Below, piece by piece: positions 14,499 through 22,694 of a stretch of DNA of 22,755 nucleotides. Location: assembly GCA_902797065.1 (NCBI GenBank), contig CADBRK010000235.1:1-22755 (forward strand), written 5' to 3'. Source of the DNA: an uncultured Ruminococcus sp. (lineage in GTDB: Bacteria; Bacillota; Clostridia; Oscillospirales; Acutalibacteraceae). The notes beneath the pieces were generated by a model, which had not been told where the DNA came from, made no database searches, and saw nothing but the letters and a program-made list of their open reading frames with translations. Both the position numbers and the translations under genes were made by a program. The stretch's first letter is position 1. Each line of letters opens with the position of its first letter.

Positions 14499-15775
14499 AT
14501 CCTTTTCGTGATGATCTCTCTGATCTCCGACGCAAGATACAGCGAACCGCAGATCAGTATTGCCGGGTTTTCTGTTTTGTCTGCCGTATCAAAAGCAAGG
14601 TTCACAGCTTTTTCGTTATCGCTTTCCGCAGTAATATCGGTGAAATACTCCCCGGCTATGGCTTTAAGCTCTTCCGCCGTGAGCCTTCGCGGGTTGTCGT
14701 TTACCTGAGTAGTGATAACCTTATACAGCTTACCCTTCAGGAATGCCAGCGCCGTTTTGCTGTCCTTGTCTTTGAGCATACCCATAATACATATAATATT
14801 CTTGTCGTACAAATATCTGTCCACAGAGTCCGCAAGGGCTTCAAGCCCTCCCGGGTTATGAGCGCCGTCCAGAATAACAAGCGGTTCGTCGGAAATACGC
14901 TCAAACCTTGCGGGTATTCTTACCGCAGACAAACCGTCACGCACCGCCTTATCGCTTATCTCGACGCCCTGTTCTCTCAGAACATCGACAGCGCACAGAA
15001 CAAGGCTCAGATTCCTGATCTGATGTTCACCCAAAAGCGGAAGAAGAACTTCTTTATCCCTGTATCTGACAATGCTGCCGTCTATGTCTGAAGCTGTCAG
15101 CTCGGCTTTTTCGGGAATATATACCTTACAGCCCTTTTTTGCCGCCTCGTTCTCAATAACCGAGTTGACCTCGTCTTCCTGCCGGTTGTATACTACGGCG
15201 CGCCCCATCTTGATGATACCGCTTTTTTCATACGCAATCTTTGCAAGAGTATCACCGAGAACTGCCGTATGATCCAAAGATATAGATGTTATGATACTGC
15301 ACAGCGTTACGTGTACAACATTTGTAGCGTCGAAGCGTCCTCCAAGCCCTGTTTCAAGAACAACGTAATCGCATTTGTTCCTTGCGAACCAGTCAAACGC
15401 CATAGCGGTCACAAATTCAAATTCCGTGATAACAGTACCGAGATTCTTCAGCATTTCCACCAGAGGGAAAAGCCGTTCCACCTCGTCTATAATATCCTCT
15501 TTGGGTATCTGCTTGAAATCTATCTGCATACGCTCGCCGAAGCCCGTAATATGCGGCGACGTAAAAAGCCCTGTTTTATAGCCCTGAGCGGTCAGAATCC
15601 TTGCGGTCATATTGCAGACGGAACCTTTGCCGTTTGTCCCTGCGACATGTATATATTTAAGCTTTTCCTGAGGGTTGCGCATCACGGTCAAAAGCCTTTT
15701 CAATCTCTCAAGTCCCGGTTTTACTCCGAAAACGAGGAGAGAATCTATTTTCTCCAGCGCCTGCTCGTATGTCAA
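14495..15775 (-). CDS. folC: Bifunctional folylpolyglutamate/dihydrofolate synthase
   Basis: This 426-residue Mur-ligase-family enzyme adds glutamate to dihydropteroate and folates using ATP. The P-loop HVAGTNGKGS lies at 44-52, the region LFTSPHI is the typical substrate-binding segment, and VILDGAHNPGG marks the C-terminal glutamate-binding domain. The start codon is TTG (15775), eight bases after GAGAG; the translation TYEQALEKIDSLLVFGVKPGL matches the usual FolC N-terminus, so a later start would remove conserved sequence. It begins 21 bases after the PBP stop and overlaps rnhA by 4 bases. Its place in a cell-wall operon is probably historical rather than functional. Confidence 0.95.
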   Translation of the reverse strand: MTYEQALEKIDSLLVFGVKPGLERLKRLLTVMRNPQEKLKYIHVAGTNGKGSVCNMTARILTAQGYKTGLFTSPHITGFGERMQIDFKQIPKEDIIDEVERLFPLVEMLKNLGTVITEFEFVTAMAFDWFARNKCDYVVLETGLGGRFDATNVVHVTLCSIITSISLDHTAVLGDTLAKIAYEKSGIIKMGRAVVYNRQEDEVNSVIENEAAKKGCKVYIPEKAELTASDIDGSIVRYRDKEVLLPLLGEHQIRNLSLVLCAVDVLREQGVEISDKAVRDGLSAVRIPARFERISDEPLVILDGAHNPGGLEALADSVDRYLYDKNIICIMGMLKDKDSKTALAFLKGKLYKVITTQVNDNPRRLTAEELKAIAGEYFTDITAESDNEKAVNLAFDTADKTENPAILICGSLYLASEIREIITKRM

Positions 15776-15796
15776 TTATACCACTCTCTTCCGTTA

Positions 15797-17188
15797 TTAT
15801 TTCCGCACTGCTTCCGCAGCCACGGGCAGCACCTCGGACACTACTACGCCGGCAGATGAAATACCGAATCCGCCGTGCTCGATACATACCGCAAAAGCAA
15901 GCGGACAGTCGTCGTCCGTAACATAACCTATTATCCATCCGTCGTCCTCGCCGTCCGCAACTTCCGCAGTACCTGTTTTTGCAGCGACATGAAGATCGCC
16001 GAACATGGAGTCGCCGTAGTGATTGCTTATGGTGTACCGCATCATATCAGCCAGTTTGTCGGCTGTTGAGCTGTCCATCATTCTTGCGCCGTGTCTGCCG
16101 TGAGGTCCGGGAAGGATCTTGTTAAAATCAAACACCGAAGTAATATTCTCAACCATATACGGTTCGACAGGCGTACCGCCGTTTGCGATGGCTCCTGCGA
16201 TCATCATCTGATGGAACGGATTTGCCATATCGGTGTACTGCCCTACTCCCGACCATGCAAGCGAACCTATCGAAGCTCCGTTGACATTGTAGCGTGACAT
16301 TGCTGTCGTGTTTGCGTCTATCTTGAATTCCTGATTGTATCCGAATTTTTCCGCGTACTGTGTCATTGTCTCGGGTCCGAGAGCAACGGCAAGCTCGGCA
16401 AAGTAAACGTTGCACGAAACAGCCATAGCGTCCTTCATATTGATCTCGCCGTGAGGCTCGACGCACGTCACATACTCTCCGCCGATGATCTTACCGCCGT
16501 CGCAGTAAAACAGCTTGTTCTCCGCGCCGTGCATAGTTTCCAGAGCCGCCGCCGCAGTGATAAGCTTAAAGGTAGAACCCGGCGGATATGTAGAGCTCAA
16601 AGCATTGTCGATATATACTCCGTCATACGTATGATCCCCTTCTTCTATCACCACGGGGTCATACGGGTCATATGCGGGGGTACTCACATCGCAGATTACC
16701 TCGCCTGTTTTGTAATTATAGATAACACATGCGCCGTTGTACCCTCTTGAAGCCATGGAACTATAAGCAGCCGCGCACGAATCCGCGTCGAGAGTTGTCT
16801 GTATATCGCTGCTGCTTCTGAACGACTCGGGGAGTCCAAGCCCGAGGATATAGTTATATCCCGTAAGCCCCGTTCTGTAAACACTCTGCAAAGCGGTAGA
16901 TATATTTACGCTGTCGTCACCGACGGCATGCATCAGCCCGAGTCTTGTATTGTAATCGGAATGATAGATTCTGTTTCCTTCGTCGTCGCTTGTGGCGAGT
17001 ACTGTTCCGTTTCTGTCCAGAATATCTCCTGCCTGAGCAAGACCCGTAACGGACAGGTGTGCATTCATAGGCTTCTGCGCCCACTCGGACGAATGCACTA
17101 TAAGATTAACAACAAAATATCCCAATCCGATGAAAAACGCAAAAGCAAGTATCCAGGTCATAAACGACCTGTTTAATACTTTTTTCAT
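15797..17188 (-). CDS. Class B penicillin-binding protein (transpeptidase)
   Basis: Starting at the ATG at 17188, with GGAAAGG five bases upstream, the protein has 463 residues. An in-frame extension to 17212 lacks such a site. One N-terminal membrane helix (about 10-32) is followed by AGDILDRNG, the conserved entry to the non-catalytic domain. The transpeptidase triad is complete: STFK with Ser205 and Lys208, SCN from Ser258, and KTGTAE from Lys404. It cross-links peptidoglycan stem peptides outside the membrane. The short length and the position directly downstream of a SEDS polymerase resemble the rodA-pbpA pair of Actinobacteria, so it is probably the cognate transpeptidase of that polymerase. 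Elongation, division or sporulation cannot be told apart from sequence. Confidence 0.93.
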   Translation of the reverse strand: MKKVLNRSFMTWILAFAFFIGLGYFVVNLIVHSSEWAQKPMNAHLSVTGLAQAGDILDRNGTVLATSDDEGNRIYHSDYNTRLGLMHAVGDDSVNISTALQSVYRTGLTGYNYILGLGLPESFRSSSDIQTTLDADSCAAAYSSMASRGYNGACVIYNYKTGEVICDVSTPAYDPYDPVVIEEGDHTYDGVYIDNALSSTYPPGSTFKLITAAAALETMHGAENKLFYCDGGKIIGGEYVTCVEPHGEINMKDAMAVSCNVYFAELAVALGPETMTQYAEKFGYNQEFKIDANTTAMSRYNVNGASIGSLAWSGVGQYTDMANPFHQMMIAGAIANGGTPVEPYMVENITSVFDFNKILPGPHGRHGARMMDSSTADKLADMMRYTISNHYGDSMFGDLHVAAKTGTAEVADGEDDGWIIGYVTDDDCPLAFAVCIEHGGFGISSAGVVVSEVLPVAAEAVRK

Positions 17189-17278
17189 ATAGACCTTTCC
17201 TTTCTTCCGCACAAAGCCCGACGACTTTAATCACAGAGTGACCAGGGTCAGATCCGGAACTTGCGGCGGAACAATGCC

Positions 17279-19006
17279 TCATTCTTCTTTTGAACGGAAC
17301 ATACTTTCCCTTCTTACGGCATATGTTCGCTCGTCGGCTGCCTTGATAAACGCCATCAGCCCCCAGCAGGAGATCATACTCGAACCGCCCGCGCTTATAA
17401 ACGGGAACGTTACGCCCGTGAGAGGCAGAATGTCGGTTGCGCCGAAAAGATTGAGCGAAAGCTGGATAACCAGCAGACCCGCCGCACAGCATGCGGATAT
17501 AGAATAAAATGTACTTCTGCTTCGCGTGGTGATCGCTCTTGCATAGAAAACAAGCGCACCGATCGCAACAGCCATTACTACCGCCGTAATTATGCCCATC
17601 TCTTCGCAGAGGATACCTATAACTATATCGCTTTCGGACGCAAACAGATTTTTGCAAAAACCGTTTCCGAGTCCTACGCCGAACACTCCGCCGCTTGCGC
17701 AGTAAATAAGAGTTCTCGCCTGCTGGAAGCCCGTGTCCCAGACATAAGGTTCTTCAAAGACGTGACCCCATGCGCTGAATCTGTCGCTTATATACGGTTT
17801 GAACCGCAGTACGATAGCGGACGCAAAAACAGCCGCGCCTATCGCAACAACAAAAGTTGCGAAATCTCCCGAACGCATGAACGAAATAATGAGATATGTC
17901 GCAAAGAATATAAGCGCCGTACCGAAGTCGCCCATAAGCACAAGCGCGCCTACGCACAGTGCAGAAAAAACAAGGAATCCGAAGAGGTTTTTCCTCGTCT
18001 GGAGCTGATCGAGCCCCGCTGCGCCCACAAAGATAAACCCTACCTTTACAACCTCCGACGGCTGAACCGATATTCCGCCGGGGAGAGTGATCCAGTTTGC
18101 CGCACCGTACTGAGTACGTCCGAAAACAAGGTTGATCGCAAGAAGCGCCAGCGACGCGCCGTATACCCACTTTGTAAGATGGTTAACCCTGTCGGGATCG
18201 TCAAGTATCTTTATCAGGAATTCAAACAGAATAATACCTATAAAAGCCGAAATAAGCTGCACAATAGCCTGTTTCTCCGTTTGGTGTACGGAAATCATCA
18301 CGCCGACGCCCGTCAGGAAAAACGCAAGGCTTTCGATCTCAAAGTTTACTCTTTTCAATATCAGCGTACTGAAAATATATGTCACCCACATAAGCCCTAT
18401 CGTAATAAAGCCGTATGTAAAAGGCATAAAATCTATAATACCCGATCGCAGAGCTTTGTTGTCGAGGCACGCCTCTGCGGAAACGATCAGAAAAAAGAGC
18501 GTCAGCAAGACAAGCAGCCCCTTTGAACCGATGATCTTCTTGCCCTTGGGCTTGAAGAACCACGAACGCCTTGTAGCGCCCTCAAATTCCTCGGCGCGTT
18601 TGACGATAAGGTTTGTTGTGCCGATACGTATCCTGTCGTCGAGGTATATATTTGTTCTTCCGGATATCTTCTCGCCATTTACAAACACTCCCGATTTCGA
18701 GTCCGAATCGGTAATGCTCCAGCCGTCGTCTCTCCTCATAAGAACGGCGTGTTCTCTGGAAACAGTCGAGTCCGTAAGATATATGTCGCAGGCTCTGCTC
18801 CTCCCTATTGAGTTTTCCCAGTACAGCACGGGAACAGCTTTTCTGACATCTTCGTCATACAGCATGATAAGCGGTCTTTCGTCACGTCTGTTTTGCCTGA
18901 GCGAAGCATAAAGCCTGATCAGTATCACAACGGCAAACAGCGGTACAGCCACACGCAGTATCACTACGGTCAGATCAAATGCAAAAGCTACAGCAGGATT
19001 TTCCAA
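17279..19006 (-). CDS. FHA-domain SEDS peptidoglycan glycosyltransferase (RodA/FtsW-like)
   Basis: The likely start is TTG at 19006, six bases after GGAGGG, giving 575 residues; an ATG at 19069 lies within the leader hairpin region and has no such site. A first membrane helix (about 8-32) is followed by a cytoplasmic FHA domain (about 60-140) with IGRSRACDIYLTD, SREH (83-86) and NG (110-111), the phosphothreonine-binding residues. The remainder is a SEDS membrane domain of about ten helices. QPSEVVKVG, GDFGTALIF, ASESDIVIG with the likely catalytic Asp460, and FPFISAGGSS are hallmarks. It polymerises lipid II into glycan strands. The FHA domain suggests control by a PASTA-type Ser/Thr kinase, which is inference since no kinase is in the window. 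It heads the operon with PBP, folC, rnhA and the dockerin gene. Confidence 0.93.
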   Translation of the reverse strand: MENPAVAFAFDLTVVILRVAVPLFAVVILIRLYASLRQNRRDERPLIMLYDEDVRKAVPVLYWENSIGRSRACDIYLTDSTVSREHAVLMRRDDGWSITDSDSKSGVFVNGEKISGRTNIYLDDRIRIGTTNLIVKRAEEFEGATRRSWFFKPKGKKIIGSKGLLVLLTLFFLIVSAEACLDNKALRSGIIDFMPFTYGFITIGLMWVTYIFSTLILKRVNFEIESLAFFLTGVGVMISVHQTEKQAIVQLISAFIGIILFEFLIKILDDPDRVNHLTKWVYGASLALLAINLVFGRTQYGAANWITLPGGISVQPSEVVKVGFIFVGAAGLDQLQTRKNLFGFLVFSALCVGALVLMGDFGTALIFFATYLIISFMRSGDFATFVVAIGAAVFASAIVLRFKPYISDRFSAWGHVFEEPYVWDTGFQQARTLIYCASGGVFGVGLGNGFCKNLFASESDIVIGILCEEMGIITAVVMAVAIGALVFYARAITTRSRSTFYSISACCAAGLLVIQLSLNLFGATDILPLTGVTFPFISAGGSSMISCWGLMAFIKAADERTYAVRRESMFRSKEE

Positions 19007-19033
19007 GTTATTCCCTCCGTTTGTTATAACATT

Positions 19034-19063
19034 CCGCAGAAAAACAAGCATGTTCTTCTGCGG
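19034..19063 (-). promoter_or_regulatory. Hairpin in the 5' leader of the SEDS-PBP operon
   Basis: The minus-strand RNA can form a 13-base-pair stem (19063-19051 with 19046-19034) closed by a 4-base loop. One pair is G-U in this RNA but would be A-C in the opposite strand, which favours a minus-strand RNA structure. No U-run follows, so it is not a standard terminator. It lies 16 bases upstream of the GGAGGG ribosome site. Confidence 0.6.
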
Positions 19064-19082
19064 ATACACTTCTACACTATAG

Positions 19083-19091
19083 ATTATAACA
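19083..19091 (-). promoter_or_regulatory. Promoter of the SEDS-PBP operon
   Basis: The minus strand reads TGTTATAAT, an extended -10 with TATAAT at 19083-19088. The -35 region is AT-rich without a clear hexamer. Transcription would begin shortly before the leader hairpin. Confidence 0.45.
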
Positions 19092-19178
19092 TAAAAAATA
19101 TGAATTTACTTTAAAATTTTGACAAAAGGATTGTAAACGAAATCCGATATTCCGAATTCACTGCCCGAAAAGTATTTA

Positions 19179-19997
19179 TCAAAGTCCCTTTAGCATATCA
19201 ACAGCATCGTCCAGGCAATCGCTTACATACTGTTCTATCGAGCCGTCGTCCTCGCACTTTGCAAATTCGGGGTCTATCGGCATTCTTGCGATCACCTTTG
19301 TGCCGAACTTCTCTGCTGCCTGTCCGATATTGCTCTCTCCGAATATCTTATGCTCTTTTCCGCATTCGGGGCACTTGAAATAGCTCATGTTCTCCACTAT
19401 GCCGAGTATCGGTATATTCATCATCTCCGCCATTTTTACTGCTTTTTCCACGATCATGGATACAAGCTCCTGCGGAGAAGTAACTATTATTATTCCGTCG
19501 AGCGGCAGCGACTGGAACACCGTAAGCGCAACATCGCCTGTTCCCGGCGGCATATCCACGAACATATAGTCAACGTCGTTCCATACAACGTCCGTCCAGA
19601 ACTGCTTTACCGTACCCGAAATAACGGGACCCCTCCATACTACGGGGTCGGTTTCGTTTTCGAGCAGAAGATTAACGCTCATGATCTCTATCCCGGTTGA
19701 TGTGATCGAGGGGAAAATGCCGATCTCGCTGCCCTTTGCCCTCTCGTGCAGTCCGAACGCCTTCGGGATAGAAGGACCTGTAATATCCGCATCGAGAACA
19801 GCCGTCTTGAATCCCTCTCTGTTCATAGCTACGGCAAGCATTGATGTTATCGTAGATTTTCCTACGCCGCCCTTGCCGCTGATTACTCCTATTACTTTTT
19901 TTACATTGCTTAACTCGTTCGGTTCAAGCTTCAGGCTCTCGGGCTTTTTTGAAGAACAAGCCACCGAACAGTTATCACAGTCATGAGTACAACCCAT
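19179..19997 (-). CDS. mrp: Mrp/NBP35-type Fe-S cluster carrier P-loop ATPase
   Basis: Starting at the ATG at 19997, with GGAGG 8 bases upstream, the protein has 272 residues; an in-frame extension to 20033 lacks a ribosome site. The N-terminus has a four-cysteine cluster (GCTHDCDNCSVAC, Cys3, 7, 10, 14). The deviant Walker A motif GKGGVGKS (41-48) and MPPGTGD are typical of Mrp proteins. A C-terminal CPEC (Cys209/Cys212) is the conserved Fe-S-binding pair. The family carries and delivers iron-sulfur clusters in the cytoplasm as a dimer. It lies 57 bases after the S66 peptidase gene without a clear terminator between, so the two may be co-transcribed. No canonical terminator was found before the SEDS operon. 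Confidence 0.94.
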   Translation of the reverse strand: MGCTHDCDNCSVACSSKKPESLKLEPNELSNVKKVIGVISGKGGVGKSTITSMLAVAMNREGFKTAVLDADITGPSIPKAFGLHERAKGSEIGIFPSITSTGIEIMSVNLLLENETDPVVWRGPVISGTVKQFWTDVVWNDVDYMFVDMPPGTGDVALTVFQSLPLDGIIIVTSPQELVSMIVEKAVKMAEMMNIPILGIVENMSYFKCPECGKEHKIFGESNIGQAAEKFGTKVIARMPIDPEFAKCEDDGSIEQYVSDCLDDAVDMLKGL

Positions 19998-20054
19998 TGT
20001 TATTACCTCCGTGTGTTTTTTACATTTTATCACTCTGCAAACCGGAATCTGCAG

Positions 20055-21083
20055 TTATCCAAGAAATCTTATACTCTGTTTATCCGCATCTACTATGGCT
20101 TCTTTTCCGAAAGGAACAATGCAGCGCGGCAGGGCATGACCCGTATTCAGGTTGCATACTATCGACAGTCCGGGATTGTCTACAGCTTGAACGAGCAATT
20201 TTTTATATTCTTCCGCATACGTTTCGTCCATCGGCTTTCCTAACAAAATACCCGAAACTACTTCAAATACACCTGTCGCTTTCAGGTATTCAAGCGCCTT
20301 TTGAAATTTCTGCGGCGAGGGCTTCTCTTCACTGGTTTCAAGCAGCAGGATACGACCTTTCCAGTCCTCCTTATCAGGGAATATCCGATATTTTCTGCAC
20401 AGTTCGGGCATATCCGCATAGCGTTCACCGTCAAACATATCATACATCGAGCAAATACATCCTCCGAGTATCTTCCCCGAAAAAACAGGGCTTCCCTGCA
20501 AAAGTTCAAATCCGTTATTTTTATGAGATACCAACGGTTTCCCTACCTGCTCTGGAGTAAACTCTCCTCTGTCCTCATACCAGACATCGGAAGGCGTTAT
20601 TTCTTTAATCGTTCCTGTCGATATCAGTTCTTCAAAAGCCTTTCGGGTATACGGTAGCATTTCACAACTCAGCTCACATAAATCAGGAAGAAAAGCCTGC
20701 CCATAGAAAGTAAGAATTCCCGCTTTATGCAGCATGAAATGATTGATAGTTGTATCTGAAAATCCGAGAAAAGTTTTGTTTGTTACAGCCTTTGCCAACT
20801 CGTTGTTATCGAACAAATACGGTAATAACCTGTAGGTATCATCTCCGCCGATAGCGCACAGTATCATATCTGTGTCCGGATCACGGAATGCCTGCAGAAG
20901 ATCCTCCGCTCTTTTTTCCGGGTGAGCCTTTGTGTATTCCAGACCTTTGAGCGCATTCGGCATAAACTTAACATTTAAACCATATTCTTTCAATCTCTGC
21001 AGACCTATTTCCAATTCAAATTTCACAAACGGCTCGCCGGCAATGCCGCTTGAAAGACTTACAACAGCTATGTTCTTTATCAT
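20055..21083 (-). CDS. Peptidase S66 family, MccF/LD-carboxypeptidase-like
   Basis: This 342-residue cytoplasmic protein belongs to the serine peptidase S66 family. The Ser-Glu-His triad is visible: Ser109 in GFSDTT, Glu249 in LLLETSEE and His316 in NTGHALPR. AIGGDDTYRLLPYL near residue 80 is the usual nucleotide-fold motif. Family members either trim the D-Ala from tetrapeptides during peptidoglycan recycling (LdcA) or destroy microcin C-like antibiotics (MccF). The length and absence of a signal peptide suit the MccF-like branch, but sequence alone does not settle the substrate. GGAGG lies 4 bases upstream of the ATG. A terminator-like hairpin separates it from the gene upstream. Confidence 0.88.
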   Translation of the reverse strand: MIKNIAVVSLSSGIAGEPFVKFELEIGLQRLKEYGLNVKFMPNALKGLEYTKAHPEKRAEDLLQAFRDPDTDMILCAIGGDDTYRLLPYLFDNNELAKAVTNKTFLGFSDTTINHFMLHKAGILTFYGQAFLPDLCELSCEMLPYTRKAFEELISTGTIKEITPSDVWYEDRGEFTPEQVGKPLVSHKNNGFELLQGSPVFSGKILGGCICSMYDMFDGERYADMPELCRKYRIFPDKEDWKGRILLLETSEEKPSPQKFQKALEYLKATGVFEVVSGILLGKPMDETYAEEYKKLLVQAVDNPGLSIVCNLNTGHALPRCIVPFGKEAIVDADKQSIRFLG

Positions 21084-21120
21084 ATTACCTCCGTTACATT
21101 TCGCTTTATCTGTGATACAT

Positions 21121-21148
21121 AAAATTTTCCCCTACGTATGCAGGGGAA
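21121..21148 (-). terminator. Hairpin terminator after the small membrane protein gene
   Basis: A perfect 7-base stem (TTCCCCT at 21127-21133 with AGGGGAA at 21142-21148) with an 8-base loop is followed on the minus strand by AATTTT. The U-run is short, so it may be leaky and let transcription continue into the S66 gene, for which no clear promoter was found. Confidence 0.6.
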
Positions 21149-21163
21149 TTTATAATCCGGAAC

Positions 21164-21619
21164 TTATTCTTCCTCTTCGACCTCGTTTTTATCCTCGAAA
21201 TGCTCGGGGAAATAAACATCTTCCGCAGCTACCATCTCAAAGCCGCTGAGGAATGTGTACGGTAATCCGTAACCCAGCGCAACAGCCGCAAGATGAGGAA
21301 CGATCTCATTCTGCACCATGACCTCATGAAGCGGAAGTCCAACCGCAAAATATGCGCTGACCGCATATGCAGCCGGCAGCACTATAAGGATAAGCACCGA
21401 CGGGCTGAACCGAACTATCTGCTTTCCGTCGCCGACTCTCGTCGCATAAAACAGAAGTACGCCAAACACAACTACCACCGCCAGATTAACAATACTGAAA
21501 GCCGTTGCGTTTGTAAGCTTGAACGATAGTTTCAAAATAAAGTAGCTACATATTATGTACGCCAATACAAGGAATGCCGAGAAAAACATGTTGGCAGCTT
21601 CTTTTGTTCTTTTTTTCAT
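21164..21619 (-). CDS. Small integral membrane protein of unknown function
   Basis: This 151-residue protein starts at an ATG preceded by AGGAGGAAA, a strong ribosome site. It has about four hydrophobic segments (roughly 11-32, 40-60, 73-93 and 108-127) and a very acidic C-terminal tail ending in four Glu. No catalytic or binding motif is recognised and I cannot assign a family. It has its own promoter (21660-21687) and terminator (21121-21148), so it appears to be a single-gene unit. Confidence 0.8.
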   Translation of the reverse strand: MKKRTKEAANMFFSAFLVLAYIICSYFILKLSFKLTNATAFSIVNLAVVVVFGVLLFYATRVGDGKQIVRFSPSVLILIVLPAAYAVSAYFAVGLPLHEVMVQNEIVPHLAAVALGYGLPYTFLSGFEMVAAEDVYFPEHFEDKNEVEEEE

Positions 21620-21659
21620 TACAATTTCCTCCTATTATGTAAAAAAGATATATAAATAT

Positions 21660-21687
21660 ATTGTACCACAAATACAAAATAGGTCAA
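21660..21687 (-). promoter_or_regulatory. Promoter of the small membrane protein gene
   Basis: On the minus strand TTGACC (21682-21687) and TACAAT (21660-21665) are separated by 16 bases, each hexamer one mismatch from consensus. It lies just after the prmA stop codon. Confidence 0.6.
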
Positions 21688-21710
21688 TCCTTTTTTACGT
21701 ATTTCGTAAA

Positions 21711-22631
21711 TTATTTTTTCTTTGCAACAAGGCAGACCCAGCCGTTTTCCTCATATTTATCGATTATCTCAAAATTTTCCGAAACAGCGGCTTCGACTTC
21801 TTCGCTTCTTGTGTCTATGATACCGCTCATTATATACACGGAATCGTCCTTCATAAAGCTTCCGACGTCACGGCTCAGCATGATTATGGCGTCGGCAACG
21901 ATATTCGCCGCAACAATATCATAAGTACCGCTGATCTTGTCTGTAAGATTTCCGCAAAGCACCTCGAACCTGTCCGATACGCCGTTAAGCTGTGCGTTCT
22001 CGCCGGCTGTTTTTACTGCCATCTCGTCTATATCTACTCCGACTGCGCTGTCGCAGCCCAGAAGCAGTCCGGCAACCGCAAGAATACCGCTGCCGCAGCC
22101 TATGTCAAGGAAGGTCTTTCCTTTTCCCGCATATTTCTCGATGACCTGCAGCACAAGCCGTGTCGTCTCGTGAGTACCCGTACCGAAAGCGAGCCCCGGG
22201 TCAAGGTTGAGCACAACACGGCCGCCTGCGTCGAATTCGTCGCGCCATGTCGGGCGGATAAGCAGCTTGTCGCCCACGGGAATAGGATTAAAATACTTCT
22301 TCCAGTTGTTGAGCCAATCCTCTTCAACGCAGCTTTCGCATTCTATAGTATGCGGTATCTCCTCGCTTGTATATCGCTCTTTGAGGAAAGCTATCGCCTC
22401 CTGCGGATTATCTTCGGGGCTTATATAGATATGCACAATGCCGTGAGTCCTGTCTTTGGCAAGCAGCTCCTCATCTATAAGATCTATATGGGCTATCTGC
22501 TCGACTTCTTCCTCCAGCATGGAATAATCTTCAATATATATGCCGTAAGGCACTGTCATCTGCGCTATATCGCCTGCGGTATCCAGATGTTTATTCGGGA
22601 CAATAATTCTGATCTCTGTCCATTCGTTCAT
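21711..22631 (-). CDS. prmA: Ribosomal protein L11 methyltransferase
   Basis: This 306-residue enzyme methylates ribosomal protein L11 using S-adenosylmethionine. The N-terminal half is the L11-recognition domain, opening MNEWTEIRI as in the family. DPGLAFGTGTHETT (144-157) is the PrmA signature, followed by the SAM-binding motif DIGCGSG (176-182) and NIVADAI (the NxxA-type motif). Length is normal. No Shine-Dalgarno sequence is visible before the ATG at 22631. A six-codon ORF with a strong ribosome site ends 16 bases upstream, so translation may depend on reinitiation. A weak hairpin (TTTACG/CGTAAA) lies just after the stop. Confidence 0.95.
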   Translation of the reverse strand: MNEWTEIRIIVPNKHLDTAGDIAQMTVPYGIYIEDYSMLEEEVEQIAHIDLIDEELLAKDRTHGIVHIYISPEDNPQEAIAFLKERYTSEEIPHTIECESCVEEDWLNNWKKYFNPIPVGDKLLIRPTWRDEFDAGGRVVLNLDPGLAFGTGTHETTRLVLQVIEKYAGKGKTFLDIGCGSGILAVAGLLLGCDSAVGVDIDEMAVKTAGENAQLNGVSDRFEVLCGNLTDKISGTYDIVAANIVADAIIMLSRDVGSFMKDDSVYIMSGIIDTRSEEVEAAVSENFEIIDKYEENGWVCLVAKKK

Positions 22632-22647
22632 TTTTTATGTCTGCATG

Positions 22648-22668
22648 TCAACCGTTTAAATGTATCAT
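22648..22668 (-). promoter_or_regulatory. Short upstream ORF before prmA
   Basis: An ATG at 22668 sits 5 bases after AAAGGA and encodes MIHLNG then TGA. It is the only well-placed ribosome site upstream of prmA, which itself has none. Its frame does not join prmA. It may be a leader peptide for translational coupling. Confidence 0.4.
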
Positions 22669-22694
22669 GCTTTTCCTTTCATTAACTTAATTCA

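Noticed and set aside
17762..18526. Plus-strand 254-codon open frame opposite the SEDS gene
   Set aside because: It is a highly basic shadow frame within conserved SEDS coding sequence.
22640..22650. TTGACA just upstream of prmA as a -35 element
   Set aside because: No -10 hexamer lies at suitable spacing; a start from it would fall inside the coding region.
21555..22685. Plus-strand 376-codon open frame opposite prmA and the membrane protein gene
   Set aside because: It spans two well-supported minus-strand genes and the gap between them, with no recognisable motif.
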